DNA of 16,172 nt, taken from NCBI GenBank assembly GCA_964483405.1, contig CAZABC010000044.1:1-16172 (forward strand), read 5' to 3'. This document shows positions 7,680 to 15,714 of the stretch, piece by piece. Within the stretch, counting starts at the first letter, position 1; the number at the start of each line of letters is the position of its first letter. The notes beneath the pieces were generated by a model. It did not search any database and was not told the origin of the DNA. It saw nothing but the letters and a program-made list of their open reading frames with translations. This DNA is from CAZABC01 sp964483405 (lineage in GTDB: Bacteria; Chloroflexota; Limnocylindria; Limnocylindrales; CSP1-4). The translations under genes and the position numbers were made by a program.

Positions 7680-9295
7680 AGCCGTCGCCAGCGGTGGCCG
7701 TCGCGGGCGAGGAGCGCGTCCGCGGTGGCCGGGCCCCACGTCCCGGCGTCGTAGTCGGGGAAGGCCGGCGGCGGCCCCTCGGTCCAGGCCTCGAGGATCG
7801 GCGTGACGGTCGCCCAGGCGGCCTCGACCTCGTCGGCCCGGGTGAAGAGCGAGGCGTCGCCGAGCAGGGCGTCGAGGATGAGCGTCTCGTACGCGTCGGG
7901 CGAGTCGACGTTGAACGACGACCCGTAGGCGAAGTCCATGTTGACCGTCCGGATGTCGAGCCCGAGCCCCGGGACCTTGGCCCCGAACCGCAGCAGGATC
8001 CCCTCGTCGGGCTGGATCCGCATCGCGAGGAGGTTCGCCTCGAGGTCGTCGTCGACGACGAGCCGGTGCGGGACCGGCTTGAACTGGATCGCGATCTCGG
8101 TCGCCCGCTTCGGCAGCCGCTTGCCGGTCCGGAGGTAGAACGGGACGCCGGACCAGCGCCAGTCGTCGATCGTCAGGCGGGCCGCGAGGAACGTCTCGGT
8201 CTCCGACTCGGGGTCGACGGCCGGCTCCGCGCGGTAGCCGGGGACCGGCTGCGCCTCGACCCAGCCCGGCCCGTACTGGCCCCGGACGACGTTGCGGGCG
8301 ACGGCCGTCGCGTCGAGCGGCGCGATGGCCCGGATGACCTTGACCTTCTCGTCGCGGAGCGCGTCCGCGTCGAACGATGCCGGCGGCTCCATCGCGACGA
8401 GGGCGAGCAGCTGCATCAGGTGGTTCTGGAGGAAGTCGCGCGAGGCGCCCGTCTCCTCGTAGAACGCCCCCCGCCCCTCGACCCCGATCGACTCGGCGAC
8501 GGTGATCTGCACGTGGTCGACGTAGCGGCGGTTCCAGAGCGGCTCGAAGATCGTGTTGCCGAACCGGAAGACGAGCAGGTTGCGGACCGTCTCCTTGCCG
8601 AGGTAGTGGTCGATCCGGTAGACCTGCGACTCGCGGAAGACCCGCCCGACCTCGCGGTTGAGCCGTCGGGCGGAGTCGAGGTCGCGGCCGAACGGCTTCT
8701 CGACGACGAGCCGTCGCCAGCCGCCCCCGCTCACCTCGTGGTCCAGGCCGGTCCGACCGAGCCCGGCGATGATCCCGGTGAACGCCGACGGCTGGGTGGC
8801 GAGGTAGAAGAGCCGGTTGCCGGCGGTCCCGCGGTCCCGGTCGATCCCGTCGAGGCGGGGGCCGAGCGCGTCGAACGTCGCGTCGTCGGCGAAGTCGCCG
8901 GCGTGGTACACGACACGCTCGAGGAACTCGTCGACCACGCCGGGCTCGACGGCCGACCGCTGGTGCCCCTCGAGCGATGGCCGGATCGTCGCCCGGAACG
9001 CGTCGTCGTCGTACGGGCGACGGCCCATCGCGACGACCGCGAACTCGTGCGGCAGGAGGTGCGTCCGCCAGAGCTGGAGGAGGGCGGGGAAGACCTTCCG
9101 GTGGGCGAGATCGCCCGTCGCGCCGAACAGGACGACGACGCATGGGTCGGGCATCCGCTCGAGTCGCAGCCCGGTCCGGAGCGGGTTCGCGGCCGACCGG
9201 GACCGGCGCCTGCGGCGACCGGCCCGGGCGAGCCGGAGCTCGCGGGCCGTCCGTGGCTCGGGTGTCCCGTGGTCGCCGGGCCGCCCGGACGTCAC
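7676..9295 (-). CDS. zwf: Glucose-6-phosphate 1-dehydrogenase
   Basis: A 539-residue enzyme that oxidises glucose-6-phosphate to 6-phosphogluconolactone with NADP. The coenzyme fold is CVVVLFGATGDLAHRK (52-67). EKPFGRDL (199-206) and the substrate site RIDHYLGKETVRNLL (227-241), with its catalytic His, are intact. LRTGKRLPKR occurs further on. The start is a GTG at 9295 with GAAGGG about 6 nt upstream. An internal ATG at 9154 would remove residues 1-47, but NPLRTG (37-42) corresponds to the NPLR segment that precedes the Rossmann strand in actinobacterial Zwf. I therefore keep the longer form. Residues 1-36 are Arg-rich and poorly conserved. It is 34 nt after gnd and overlaps opcA by 4 nt. 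Confidence 0.96.
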   Translation of the reverse strand: MTSGRPGDHGTPEPRTARELRLARAGRRRRRSRSAANPLRTGLRLERMPDPCVVVLFGATGDLAHRKVFPALLQLWRTHLLPHEFAVVAMGRRPYDDDAFRATIRPSLEGHQRSAVEPGVVDEFLERVVYHAGDFADDATFDALGPRLDGIDRDRGTAGNRLFYLATQPSAFTGIIAGLGRTGLDHEVSGGGWRRLVVEKPFGRDLDSARRLNREVGRVFRESQVYRIDHYLGKETVRNLLVFRFGNTIFEPLWNRRYVDHVQITVAESIGVEGRGAFYEETGASRDFLQNHLMQLLALVAMEPPASFDADALRDEKVKVIRAIAPLDATAVARNVVRGQYGPGWVEAQPVPGYRAEPAVDPESETETFLAARLTIDDWRWSGVPFYLRTGKRLPKRATEIAIQFKPVPHRLVVDDDLEANLLAMRIQPDEGILLRFGAKVPGLGLDIRTVNMDFAYGSSFNVDSPDAYETLILDALLGDASLFTRADEVEAAWATVTPILEAWTEGPPPAFPDYDAGTWGPATADALLARDGHRWRRL

Positions 9296-9329
9296 CGGCC
9301 GCCCTTCGCGCTCGCCGTTGCCACGGCCG

Positions 9330-10229
9330 CTACTCCGTCTTGACCGCGTGACCGCCGAACTGGCTGCGGAGCGCGGCGAGGACCTTCGCCCCGTACGAGT
9401 CGGCCTGCCGCGAACGGAACCGGGTCTGGAGCGCGAGCGTGATCACCGGCGCCGGGACGTCGCGGTCGATCGCTTCCTGGACCGTCCAGCGGCCCTCGCC
9501 CGAATCGGCGACCCAGCCCTTGAGATGGGCGAGATCCTGGCCCTCGGCCTTGAACGCGAGCGCGGCGAGCTCGAGCAGCCACGAGCGGACGACCGAGCCC
9601 TGGTTCCACAGGTCGGCGATCGCCCCGAGGTCGAGGTCGTAGTCGCTCGCGTGCATGATCTCGAAGCCCTCGGCGTACGCCTGCATCAGGCCGTACTCGA
9701 TGCCGTTGTGGATCATCTTCACGTAGTGTCCGGCTCCCGGGCCGCCGACGTGGCGATAGCCGTCGGCCGGGGCGAGCGAGCGGAAGACGGGCTCGAGCGG
9801 CTCGACCGCCTCCGGATCGCCGCCGACCATCAGGCAGTAGCCGACCTTGAGGCCCCAGACGCCGCCCGAGACGCCGGCGTCGACGTACCGGACGCCCCGC
9901 TCGGCGAGGGCCGGGTGGCGCCGCTGGTCGTCGTGGAAGTTCGTGTTGCCGCCGTCGACGATCGTGTCGCCCGGCTCGAGGTGCTCGAGGAGCTCGGCGA
10001 TCTGGGCCTCGGTCGCGTCGCCGGCGGGGACCATGACCCAGACCGTGCGTGGCTTGTCCAGCTTTCCGACGAGCTCGGCGATCGAGAACGCCGGCTCGGC
10101 GCCCTCGGTCGCGATCTCGCGGGTCTTCTCCGGGGTGCGGTTGTAGGCCACGACCTGGTGGCCGTCGCCGAGCAGCCGGCGGACCATGTTGCCGCCCATC
10201 CGGCCGAGGCCGATGAACCCGATGCGCAT
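9330..10229 (-). CDS. gnd: 6-phosphogluconate dehydrogenase, short decarboxylating type
   Basis: A 299-residue enzyme converting 6-phosphogluconate to ribulose-5-phosphate and CO2. The N-terminal Rossmann motif is GFIGLGRMGGNM (4-15). VDGGNTNF (91-98), VSGGVWGLKVGYCLMVGG (120-137) and VKMIHNGIEYG (170-180) carry the substrate and catalytic residues, including Lys171 and Asn175. At about 300 residues it belongs to the short (GndA/YqeC-like) form. That form lacks the long C-terminal part of the 470-residue E. coli type and is often NAD-preferring. If so, this step would make NADH while Zwf makes NADPH. The ATG at 10229 has GGAGG (10239-10243) 9 nt upstream. It lies 32 nt after pgi. Confidence 0.96.
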   Translation of the reverse strand: MRIGFIGLGRMGGNMVRRLLGDGHQVVAYNRTPEKTREIATEGAEPAFSIAELVGKLDKPRTVWVMVPAGDATEAQIAELLEHLEPGDTIVDGGNTNFHDDQRRHPALAERGVRYVDAGVSGGVWGLKVGYCLMVGGDPEAVEPLEPVFRSLAPADGYRHVGGPGAGHYVKMIHNGIEYGLMQAYAEGFEIMHASDYDLDLGAIADLWNQGSVVRSWLLELAALAFKAEGQDLAHLKGWVADSGEGRWTVQEAIDRDVPAPVITLALQTRFRSRQADSYGAKVLAALRSQFGGHAVKTE

Positions 10230-10261
10230 CCGGTGAGGCCTCCGTTCGGGGTCGAGGGTGG

Positions 10262-11956
10262 TCAGCCGCCGGTCGAGGGGGCGGCGAGGGTGGTCTCGAG
10301 CGCCCGCTCGAGGGCGGCGAGGCCGGCGTCGGGATCGAGCCCGAGGTGGACCCGGAGGATCGGCAGGCCGCGCTCGGCGATGACCGCCCGGTCGCCCTGC
10401 GCCTGGGCGTCGACGAGCCGGCCGAACGTGTACGGCAGGCCCGGGATCGGCCGGTCGACCGGGTGGTCGGCCGTGAGCTGGAGGAACCACCCGATCGGCG
10501 CACCGCCCTTGTGGAGCTGACCGGTCGAGTGGAGGAAGCGCGGGCCATAGCCGGCGGTCGTCGCCCGGCCCGTGGCGTCGCGGAGCCGGGCCCGGATCCG
10601 GGCGATCGCCGCGTCGCGCTCCGGGGTCGGGGCGATGAATGCCTGGATCGCGAGGTAGGAGCGAGGGCCGATCCGGGCGAGGTGCCCGGCGAGCTCGCCC
10701 TCCCAGCCGACGGGCGGCTCCAGCGGCGCATCGTGCTCCTCGAGGAGGGCCCGCGCCTGGACCTTCGCCGCCTCGACGTCCGGCTGGTCGAACGGGTCGA
10801 TGCCGAGGACCGCGCCGGCGATCGCGGTCGCGACCTCCCAGCGGACGAACTCGCCGCCGAGGTCCATCGGGTCCTCGATCGCGATCCGGACGACCGGGTG
10901 GCCGAGCGCCTCGAGGGCCGCGGTCAACGCGTCGGCGGTCGTGCCGTCGCGGGCGGTCGGCGGCGTCCCGTCGGTCAGCGACAGGCGGACGAAGACGCGG
11001 TCGGCCCCGTACGCCTCGGCCGCGCCGATGGGCTCCCGGTCGATCGGCACGATCCCGACGCCACGCTTGCCGGTGCTCTCGGCGACGAGCTGCTCCACCC
11101 AGGCCCCGAATGGCTCGATCTCCGCGTCGGCGACCAGCGTCAGCTTGTCGCGGCCGGCGGCGGCGAGCGTCGCGAGCGCGGTCCCGAGGGCGATGCCCGG
11201 GTTCTCCTCCGGGTCTGGCTCGCCGCACCGCTCGAGCATCGCGACCGCGGATCCGAGGAGCGGGTCGAGGTCGATGCCGATCAGCGACGCGGGGACGAGG
11301 CCGACGTAGGTCAGGGCGGCATAGCGGCCGCCGATGTCCTCGGGATTGAGCCAGACCTCGCGCAGGTCGCGCCGGTGCGGGAGGGCGTGCTCGGGCTTGC
11401 CGGGATCGGTGATCCCGATCATGAAGTCGCCGGGGCCGGCGTGGCGGAAGCGGTGCTCGCTGCGGTCGATCGCCGCCTGGATGCGGTGCCAGGCGTCCTC
11501 GGCGAAGGCGTGGACCTCGGCGGTCGTGCCCGACTTCGAGGCGATGATGAAGAGCGTCGTCAGCGGGTCGAGGTCGTCGACGACCGCGGCCACGGCGGCC
11601 GGGTCGGTCGAGTCGAGGATGCGGACCTCGAGCCAGTCCTCGGTCGTCCCGAAGACGCGGGCGACGACCTCCGGGGCCAGGCTGCTGCCGCCCATCCCGG
11701 CGACGATCGCCGCCGTGAAGCCGGCGTCGCGGATCGCCTCGCCGAACTGCTCGAGGGCGGGGATCATCACCGAGAAGTGGCCGGGGGCGTCGAGCCAGCC
11801 GAGGCGATCGCCGATGTCGGCCGCGACGGCGAGGTCGGTCGTCCAGAGGGTCGTGTCGCGGGTGGCCAGGCGCGCCGCCCAGCGCTCGGCACCGGCCCTG
11901 GCGAGGGTCTCCCCCCAGGCGGCGGCCGCCGCCGGGTCGGGGATGCTGATGGTCAC
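10262..11956 (-). CDS. pgi: Glucose-6-phosphate isomerase of the Tal-PGI type
   Basis: A 564-residue isomerase interconverting glucose-6-phosphate and fructose-6-phosphate. The sugar-isomerase motifs are present: AGMGGSSLAPEV (86-97), IIASKSGTTAEVHAF (137-151), NPEDIGGRYAALTYVGL (204-220) and GPRFLHSTGQLHKGGAPIG (471-489). The last motif and overall sequence resemble the PGI half of bifunctional transaldolase/PGI fusions rather than classical PGI, yet no transaldolase domain is attached. The GTG at 11956 overlaps the rpiB stop as GTGA and has a strong GGAGGAG 5 nt upstream, which settles the start; residues added by the 12052 start would overlap rpiB. It is third in the operon, placing the glycolytic entry isomerase under the same control as the pentose-phosphate enzymes. 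Confidence 0.92.
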   Translation of the reverse strand: MTISIPDPAAAAAWGETLARAGAERWAARLATRDTTLWTTDLAVAADIGDRLGWLDAPGHFSVMIPALEQFGEAIRDAGFTAAIVAGMGGSSLAPEVVARVFGTTEDWLEVRILDSTDPAAVAAVVDDLDPLTTLFIIASKSGTTAEVHAFAEDAWHRIQAAIDRSEHRFRHAGPGDFMIGITDPGKPEHALPHRRDLREVWLNPEDIGGRYAALTYVGLVPASLIGIDLDPLLGSAVAMLERCGEPDPEENPGIALGTALATLAAAGRDKLTLVADAEIEPFGAWVEQLVAESTGKRGVGIVPIDREPIGAAEAYGADRVFVRLSLTDGTPPTARDGTTADALTAALEALGHPVVRIAIEDPMDLGGEFVRWEVATAIAGAVLGIDPFDQPDVEAAKVQARALLEEHDAPLEPPVGWEGELAGHLARIGPRSYLAIQAFIAPTPERDAAIARIRARLRDATGRATTAGYGPRFLHSTGQLHKGGAPIGWFLQLTADHPVDRPIPGLPYTFGRLVDAQAQGDRAVIAERGLPILRVHLGLDPDAGLAALERALETTLAAPSTGG

Positions 11957-12414
11957 CGGTGCTCCTCCGCTTCGATCGCCAGCGTCTTCGCGAGCCGCCG
12001 GGCGTGTCGGGCCTCGCCGCTGAAGGTCGCGCCGAGGAAGGCCCGGAGGCACTCGAACGCGACCTCGGCGCCGACGACGCGGGCGCCGAGGCAGAGGACG
12101 TTCATGTCGTCGTGCTCGACGCCCTGGCGCGCCGAGTAGGTGTCATGGCAGACGGCCGCCCGGACGCCGTGGACCTTCGTCGCCGCGACCGACGCGCCGA
12201 CCCCGCTGCCGCAGATCAGGATCCCGCGGTCGACCTCGCCGTCGCGGACCGCCCGGCCGATGGCGCGGGCGAAGTCCGGGTAGTCGTCGGCCGGGTCCGA
12301 GCCATCGCCGCCGAGGTCGACGAGGTCGTGACCCGGCAGCTCCGCGGCCGCCCGCTCGAGGAGCTCGGCCTTGAGGCCGGCGCCGGCGTGATCTGCCGCG
12401 AACGCGACGCGCAT
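11953..12414 (-). CDS. rpiB: Ribose-5-phosphate isomerase B
   Basis: A 153-residue RpiB/LacAB-family isomerase that interconverts ribose-5-phosphate and ribulose-5-phosphate. It begins MRVAFAADHAGAGLK, with the DHAG phosphate/substrate motif at 8-11. The anion-hole and catalytic segment is GILICGSGVGASVAATK (64-80), with Cys68 as the probable base. CHDTYSARQGVEHDDMNVLCLGAR (89-112) contains His90, His101 and Arg111, all expected in the active site. Length is normal. The ATG lies 3 nt after the transketolase stop, and the stop overlaps the pgi start. It occupies the position after tkt where actinobacterial operons usually carry transaldolase. Confidence 0.95.
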   Translation of the reverse strand: MRVAFAADHAGAGLKAELLERAAAELPGHDLVDLGGDGSDPADDYPDFARAIGRAVRDGEVDRGILICGSGVGASVAATKVHGVRAAVCHDTYSARQGVEHDDMNVLCLGARVVGAEVAFECLRAFLGATFSGEARHARRLAKTLAIEAEEHR

Positions 12415-12417
12415 CGG

Positions 12418-14493
12418 TCAGCTGCCCGCCGGGCGGTGCGGATCGGTGCCGTCCGGGAGCGGGAGGCGGCCCCGGAGCCCCTCGCGGATCACCCGTCGGC
12501 CGACCTCGGCGACGCGGGCGCTCGTGAAGCCGAACCGCTCGAGGATCGTGCCGGCCGGCGCCGAGGTCCCGAACCGGTCGAGGGCGATGATCGCGCCGTC
12601 TTCGCCGACCCAGCGGTCCCAGCCGAGGCTCACCCCGAGCTCGACCGCGACGCGGGCGCGGACGGCCGGTGGGAGCACGGCGTCGCGCCAGGCCGCGTCC
12701 TGCGCCTCGAACCGCTCCCAGCAGGGAAGGCTCACGACCCGGGTCGCGATCCCGTCGGCCTCGAGCGCCTCGGCCGCGGCGACGGCGAGGGCGACCTCCG
12801 AGCCGGTCGCGACGAGGATGAGCGCCGGGTCGTCGCCACCGGCCTCGGTCGAGGCGGCCCGGAGGACGTAGCCGCCGCGCCGGACGCCGTCGCGGGCGAG
12901 CTCGGCGGTCCCGGGCAGGACCGGCAGCTTCTGGCGGGTCAGGGCGAGGGCGACCGGGCCGTCGCGACGCTCGACGGCGAGGGCCCAGGCGGCCGCGGTC
13001 TCGTTCGCGTCGGCGGGCCGGACGAACCAGAGCCCGGGGATCGCCCGGAGCGCGGCGTAGTGCTCGACCGGCTGATGGGTCGGGCCGTCCTCGCCGAGCC
13101 CGACCGAGTCGTGGGTCCAGACGTAGACGACGTGGAGCCCGGAGAGCGCCGCGATGCGGACGGCGCCGCGCATGTAGTCGCTGAACGTCAGGAACGTCGC
13201 GGCGTACGGGATGAAGCCGCCGTGGTAGGCGATCCCGTTGGCGATCGCGCCCATCGCGTGCTCGCGGACGCCGAAGCGGAGGTTCCGACCGACCTCGGCC
13301 GCGGAAACATCGCCGCCGCCCTTGACGTCGGTCAGGTTCGATTCGGACAGGTCGGCCGAGCCGCCGAACAGCTCGGGGACGCCGGCCGCGAGCGCGTTGA
13401 TGGCGGCCTGGCTCGCGTTGCGGGTCGCGATCTCCTCGCCGTTCGCGCTCGCCGGCAGGGCGGCGTCCCAGCCCGGGGCGAGCTCGCCCGCGAGGCGGCG
13501 CCGCAGCTCGGCGGCCCGCTCGGGGTCGGTCGCCGCGAGGGCGGCCATCCGCGACTCCCAGGCGGCGACCCGCGCCTCGCCCTGGGCGACCGCCCGGCGG
13601 AACACGGTCAGCGCCTCGTCGGGGACGAAGAACGACCGATCGGGATCCCAGCCGTAGGCGGCCTTCGTCAGGCGGACCTCGTCGGCGCCGAGCGGCGCCC
13701 CATGGGCCTTCTGGCTGTCCTGCTTGTTCGGGCTGCCGAAGCCGATGTGGGTCCGGACGGCGATGAGCGAGGGCCGGCCGTCCGACCGGGCGGCGTCGAC
13801 CGCGGCCTCGATCGCGGCGAGGTCGTTGCCGTCGGCGACCCGCTGGACGTGCCAGCCGTAGGCGGCGAAGCGGGCCGGGACGTCCTCGCTGAACGCCATC
13901 GACGTCGGCCCGTCGAGCTGGATGTGGTTGTCGTCGTAGAGGACGACGAGGCGGGCGAGGCGAAGGTGGCCCGCGAGCGACGCCGCCTCGGCCGCGACGC
14001 CCTCCTGGAGGTCGCCGTCGGAGCAGATGACGTACGTCCAGTGGTCGACGACCGGGTCCTTCGCCGGGAACTCGGTGGCCAGTCGTCGCTCGGCGATCGC
14101 CATCCCGACCGCGTTGGCGAAGCCCTGGCCCAGCGGCCCGGTGGTGGCCTCGACGCCCGGCGTCAGGCCGTGCTCGGGGTGACCCGGGGTGATCGACCCC
14201 CACTGCCGGAACGCCTTCAGGTCGTCGAGGGTGACGGCGTAGCCGGTGAGGTGGAGGAGCGAGTAGAGGAGCATCGAGGCGTGCCCGGCCGACAGGACGA
14301 AGCGGTCGCGGTCGGGCCAGTCGGGTCGCGTGGGCGCGTGCCGCAGGAAGCGCGTCCAGAGGACGTACGCCATCGAGGCCATCCCCATGGGGGCGCCCGG
14401 ATGCCCCGAGTTCGCTCCCTGGACACCGTCGATCGAGAGGGTCCGGATCGTGTCGACGGCGAGCCGGTCGAGGTCGGGCTGGGCGTGCGTCAT
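12418..14493 (-). CDS. tkt: Transketolase
   Basis: A 691-residue full-length transketolase, first gene of the operon. It moves two-carbon units between ketose and aldose phosphates using thiamine diphosphate. The N-terminal domain has ANSGHPGAPMG (27-37), LSAGHASMLLY (67-77), TPGHPEHG (102-109) and GPLGQG (119-124). The thiamine-binding motif runs from CSDGDLQEG (157-165) to DDNHI (187-191). The central domain has FGVREHAMGAIANGI (407-421), with the cofactor-activating Glu411, and GEDGPTHQPVEH (467-478). The C-terminal domain has VATGSEV (561-567). The ATG at 14493 was chosen because the family begins close to LDRLAVDTIRTL. A GGAG lies about 11 nt upstream. A TACAAT -10 candidate on the minus strand (14568-14573) gives a roughly 70-nt leader. 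Confidence 0.97.
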   Translation of the reverse strand: MTHAQPDLDRLAVDTIRTLSIDGVQGANSGHPGAPMGMASMAYVLWTRFLRHAPTRPDWPDRDRFVLSAGHASMLLYSLLHLTGYAVTLDDLKAFRQWGSITPGHPEHGLTPGVEATTGPLGQGFANAVGMAIAERRLATEFPAKDPVVDHWTYVICSDGDLQEGVAAEAASLAGHLRLARLVVLYDDNHIQLDGPTSMAFSEDVPARFAAYGWHVQRVADGNDLAAIEAAVDAARSDGRPSLIAVRTHIGFGSPNKQDSQKAHGAPLGADEVRLTKAAYGWDPDRSFFVPDEALTVFRRAVAQGEARVAAWESRMAALAATDPERAAELRRRLAGELAPGWDAALPASANGEEIATRNASQAAINALAAGVPELFGGSADLSESNLTDVKGGGDVSAAEVGRNLRFGVREHAMGAIANGIAYHGGFIPYAATFLTFSDYMRGAVRIAALSGLHVVYVWTHDSVGLGEDGPTHQPVEHYAALRAIPGLWFVRPADANETAAAWALAVERRDGPVALALTRQKLPVLPGTAELARDGVRRGGYVLRAASTEAGGDDPALILVATGSEVALAVAAAEALEADGIATRVVSLPCWERFEAQDAAWRDAVLPPAVRARVAVELGVSLGWDRWVGEDGAIIALDRFGTSAPAGTILERFGFTSARVAEVGRRVIREGLRGRLPLPDGTDPHRPAGS

Positions 14494-14567
14494 GCGGGGC
14501 GGGCTCCGTGGGCAGGGGCGGCAGCCGGGGGCGCCGTCGTCCGTCCCGGCGACCGGCGTCGGCGCCC

Positions 14568-14573
14568 ATTGTA
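14568..14573 (-). promoter_or_regulatory. -10 candidate for the pentose-phosphate operon
   Basis: Minus-strand TACAAT matches the -10 consensus at 5 of 6 bases in an otherwise GC-rich gap. Transcription would start near 14561 and give a leader of about 68 nt before the tkt ATG. No clear -35 was seen. Confidence 0.4.
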
Positions 14574-14613
14574 CGGGCGTCGCGGAGGACGACCGCCCGG
14601 CCGACGGCGGCGC

Positions 14614-14619
14614 TATCCT
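14614..14619 (+). promoter_or_regulatory. Leaderless-type -10 element of the PfkB kinase gene
   Basis: TATCCT followed by exactly 6 nt and the ATG at 14626. The same hexamer and spacing precede the hydrolase gene on the other strand. No convincing -35 or Shine-Dalgarno sequence is seen. Confidence 0.5.
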
Positions 14620-14625
14620 CGGGGC

Positions 14626-15603
14626 ATGCCGACGCTCCAGCGAACCCTGCCCGCCGCGCGGGTCCGCCGGGCGGGCCCGCGACCGCCTCGGGTCGTCGTC
14701 GTGGGCGACCTCGTCCTCGACACGGTCCTCGCGCCGACCCGGCCGATGGAGTCCGGCACCGACGTCCCCGGCCGCGTCGCCCTCCGCCAGGGCGGCTCGG
14801 CGGCGAACACCGCGCGCTGGCTCGGCCGGCTCGGGGCCCGGACGACACTCGTCGCGGCGGTCGGCCGCGACCCGGTCGGCCGGGCGCTCGTCGCGGCGGT
14901 CCGCGCCGACGGGGTCGTCCCCCGGATCGCCCGTGTCGCCGGCCGTCCGACCGGCCGGATCGGCGTCCTCGTCGCGCCGGGCGGCGAGCGGTCGTTCGTC
15001 GCCGATCGTGCGGCCGCCGACGAGCTCCGCGCCGAGGACCTGCGCGCGGCCTGGTTCCGTGGCGCGGACTGCGTCCACCTCCCGGCCTACTCGCTCCTCG
15101 GCGAGCCGCTCGGCACCGCCGGCCGGACCGCGATCGACCTCGGCCGGACGGCCGGTGCGGCGATCTCGCTCGACCTCGCCTCGATCGCCCCGCTCCTCGC
15201 CCGTGGGCGCCGGGCCGCGCTCGCCCTGGTCCGCGACGTCAGGGCCGACATCCTCTTCGCGACCGCCGCCGAGACCGAGGCGCTCCTCGGCCGCTACGCC
15301 GTCGACGACCTGCTCGAGTACGCGCCGCTCGCCGTCGTGAAGCGCGGCGCGAAGGGGGCCACCGTGCTGTGGACCGACGCGGAGGGTGCTCGGCAGCGCT
15401 TCGAGGCGGCGACCGCCGCGGTCACGGCGACCGACTCGACCGGCGCCGGCGACGCGTTCGACGCCGGGTTCCTCGTCGCCTGGCTCGTCGCCCGTCGAGC
15501 CGGGCCGGCGACACCGTCGGCCCTCCACCGGGCGGCGATGTCGGGCCATCGCGCGGCGGCCCGCCAGCTCACCGGGCCCCGACCGGAGCTGCCGTTCGGC
15601 TGA
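14626..15603 (+). CDS. PfkB-family carbohydrate kinase
   Basis: A 325-residue ribokinase-like sugar kinase. After a basic N-terminal tail of about 20 residues comes VVVVGDLVLDTVL (23-35). The family's first signature follows as RQGGSAANTARWLGRLGA (54-71). VVKRGAKGATVL (237-248) leads to the second signature DSTGAGDAFDAGFL (270-283), with the catalytic base Asp276 in GAGD. Members phosphorylate ribose, fructose, 2-keto-3-deoxygluconate, nucleosides and similar substrates; the sequence alone does not decide which. Divergence from the pentose-phosphate operon suggests a sugar that enters that pathway, which is inference. The start is supported by the -10 hexamer 6 nt upstream. Confidence 0.92.
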   Translation: MPTLQRTLPAARVRRAGPRPPRVVVVGDLVLDTVLAPTRPMESGTDVPGRVALRQGGSAANTARWLGRLGARTTLVAAVGRDPVGRALVAAVRADGVVPRIARVAGRPTGRIGVLVAPGGERSFVADRAAADELRAEDLRAAWFRGADCVHLPAYSLLGEPLGTAGRTAIDLGRTAGAAISLDLASIAPLLARGRRAALALVRDVRADILFATAAETEALLGRYAVDDLLEYAPLAVVKRGAKGATVLWTDAEGARQRFEAATAAVTATDSTGAGDAFDAGFLVAWLVARRAGPATPSALHRAAMSGHRAAARQLTGPRPELPFG

Positions 15604-15686
15604 GGTCGGGCCGTCCCCGGTCGCGCGGGCCCGGGTCGATCGCGCGGCTCGTTCCGATCGCCCGAGCCGGGTCCGGCCGTCCGTTC

Positions 15687-15704
15687 GGCGCCGGATCCGG
15701 GCGC
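15687..15704. terminator. Dyad downstream of the kinase gene
   Basis: GCGCC (15688-15692) pairs with GGCGC (15700-15704) around a 7-nt loop; the centre also reads as the palindrome CCGGATCCGG. It lies between the kinase stop and the end of the minus-strand kelch-like frame, where a shared terminator could sit. There is no T-run on either side, and such dyads are common in GC-rich DNA. Confidence 0.25.
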
Positions 15705-15714
15705 GGGCGCGCCC

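Noticed and set aside
9152..9154. Internal ATG as the zwf start
   Set aside because: It would remove the NPLR segment shared with actinobacterial Zwf and has a poorer upstream ribosome site than the GTG at 9295.
7694..9343. Plus-strand open frame antiparallel to zwf
   Set aside because: Low-complexity Arg/Asp/Val translation opposite an unmistakable G6PDH; shadow of GC-rich coding.
11957..12052. Longer N-terminus for the isomerase gene
   Set aside because: It would overlap rpiB by about 100 nt with an Arg/Pro-rich peptide; GGAGGAG 5 nt before the GTG at 11956 and the GTGA overlap fix the start.
11959..15603. Very long plus-strand open frame (1214 codons)
   Set aside because: Its first 880 or so codons lie antiparallel to tkt and rpiB, and the translation is Arg/Asp/Glu-rich without domains. 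It is open only because of GC bias. Only the part from 14626 is a real gene.
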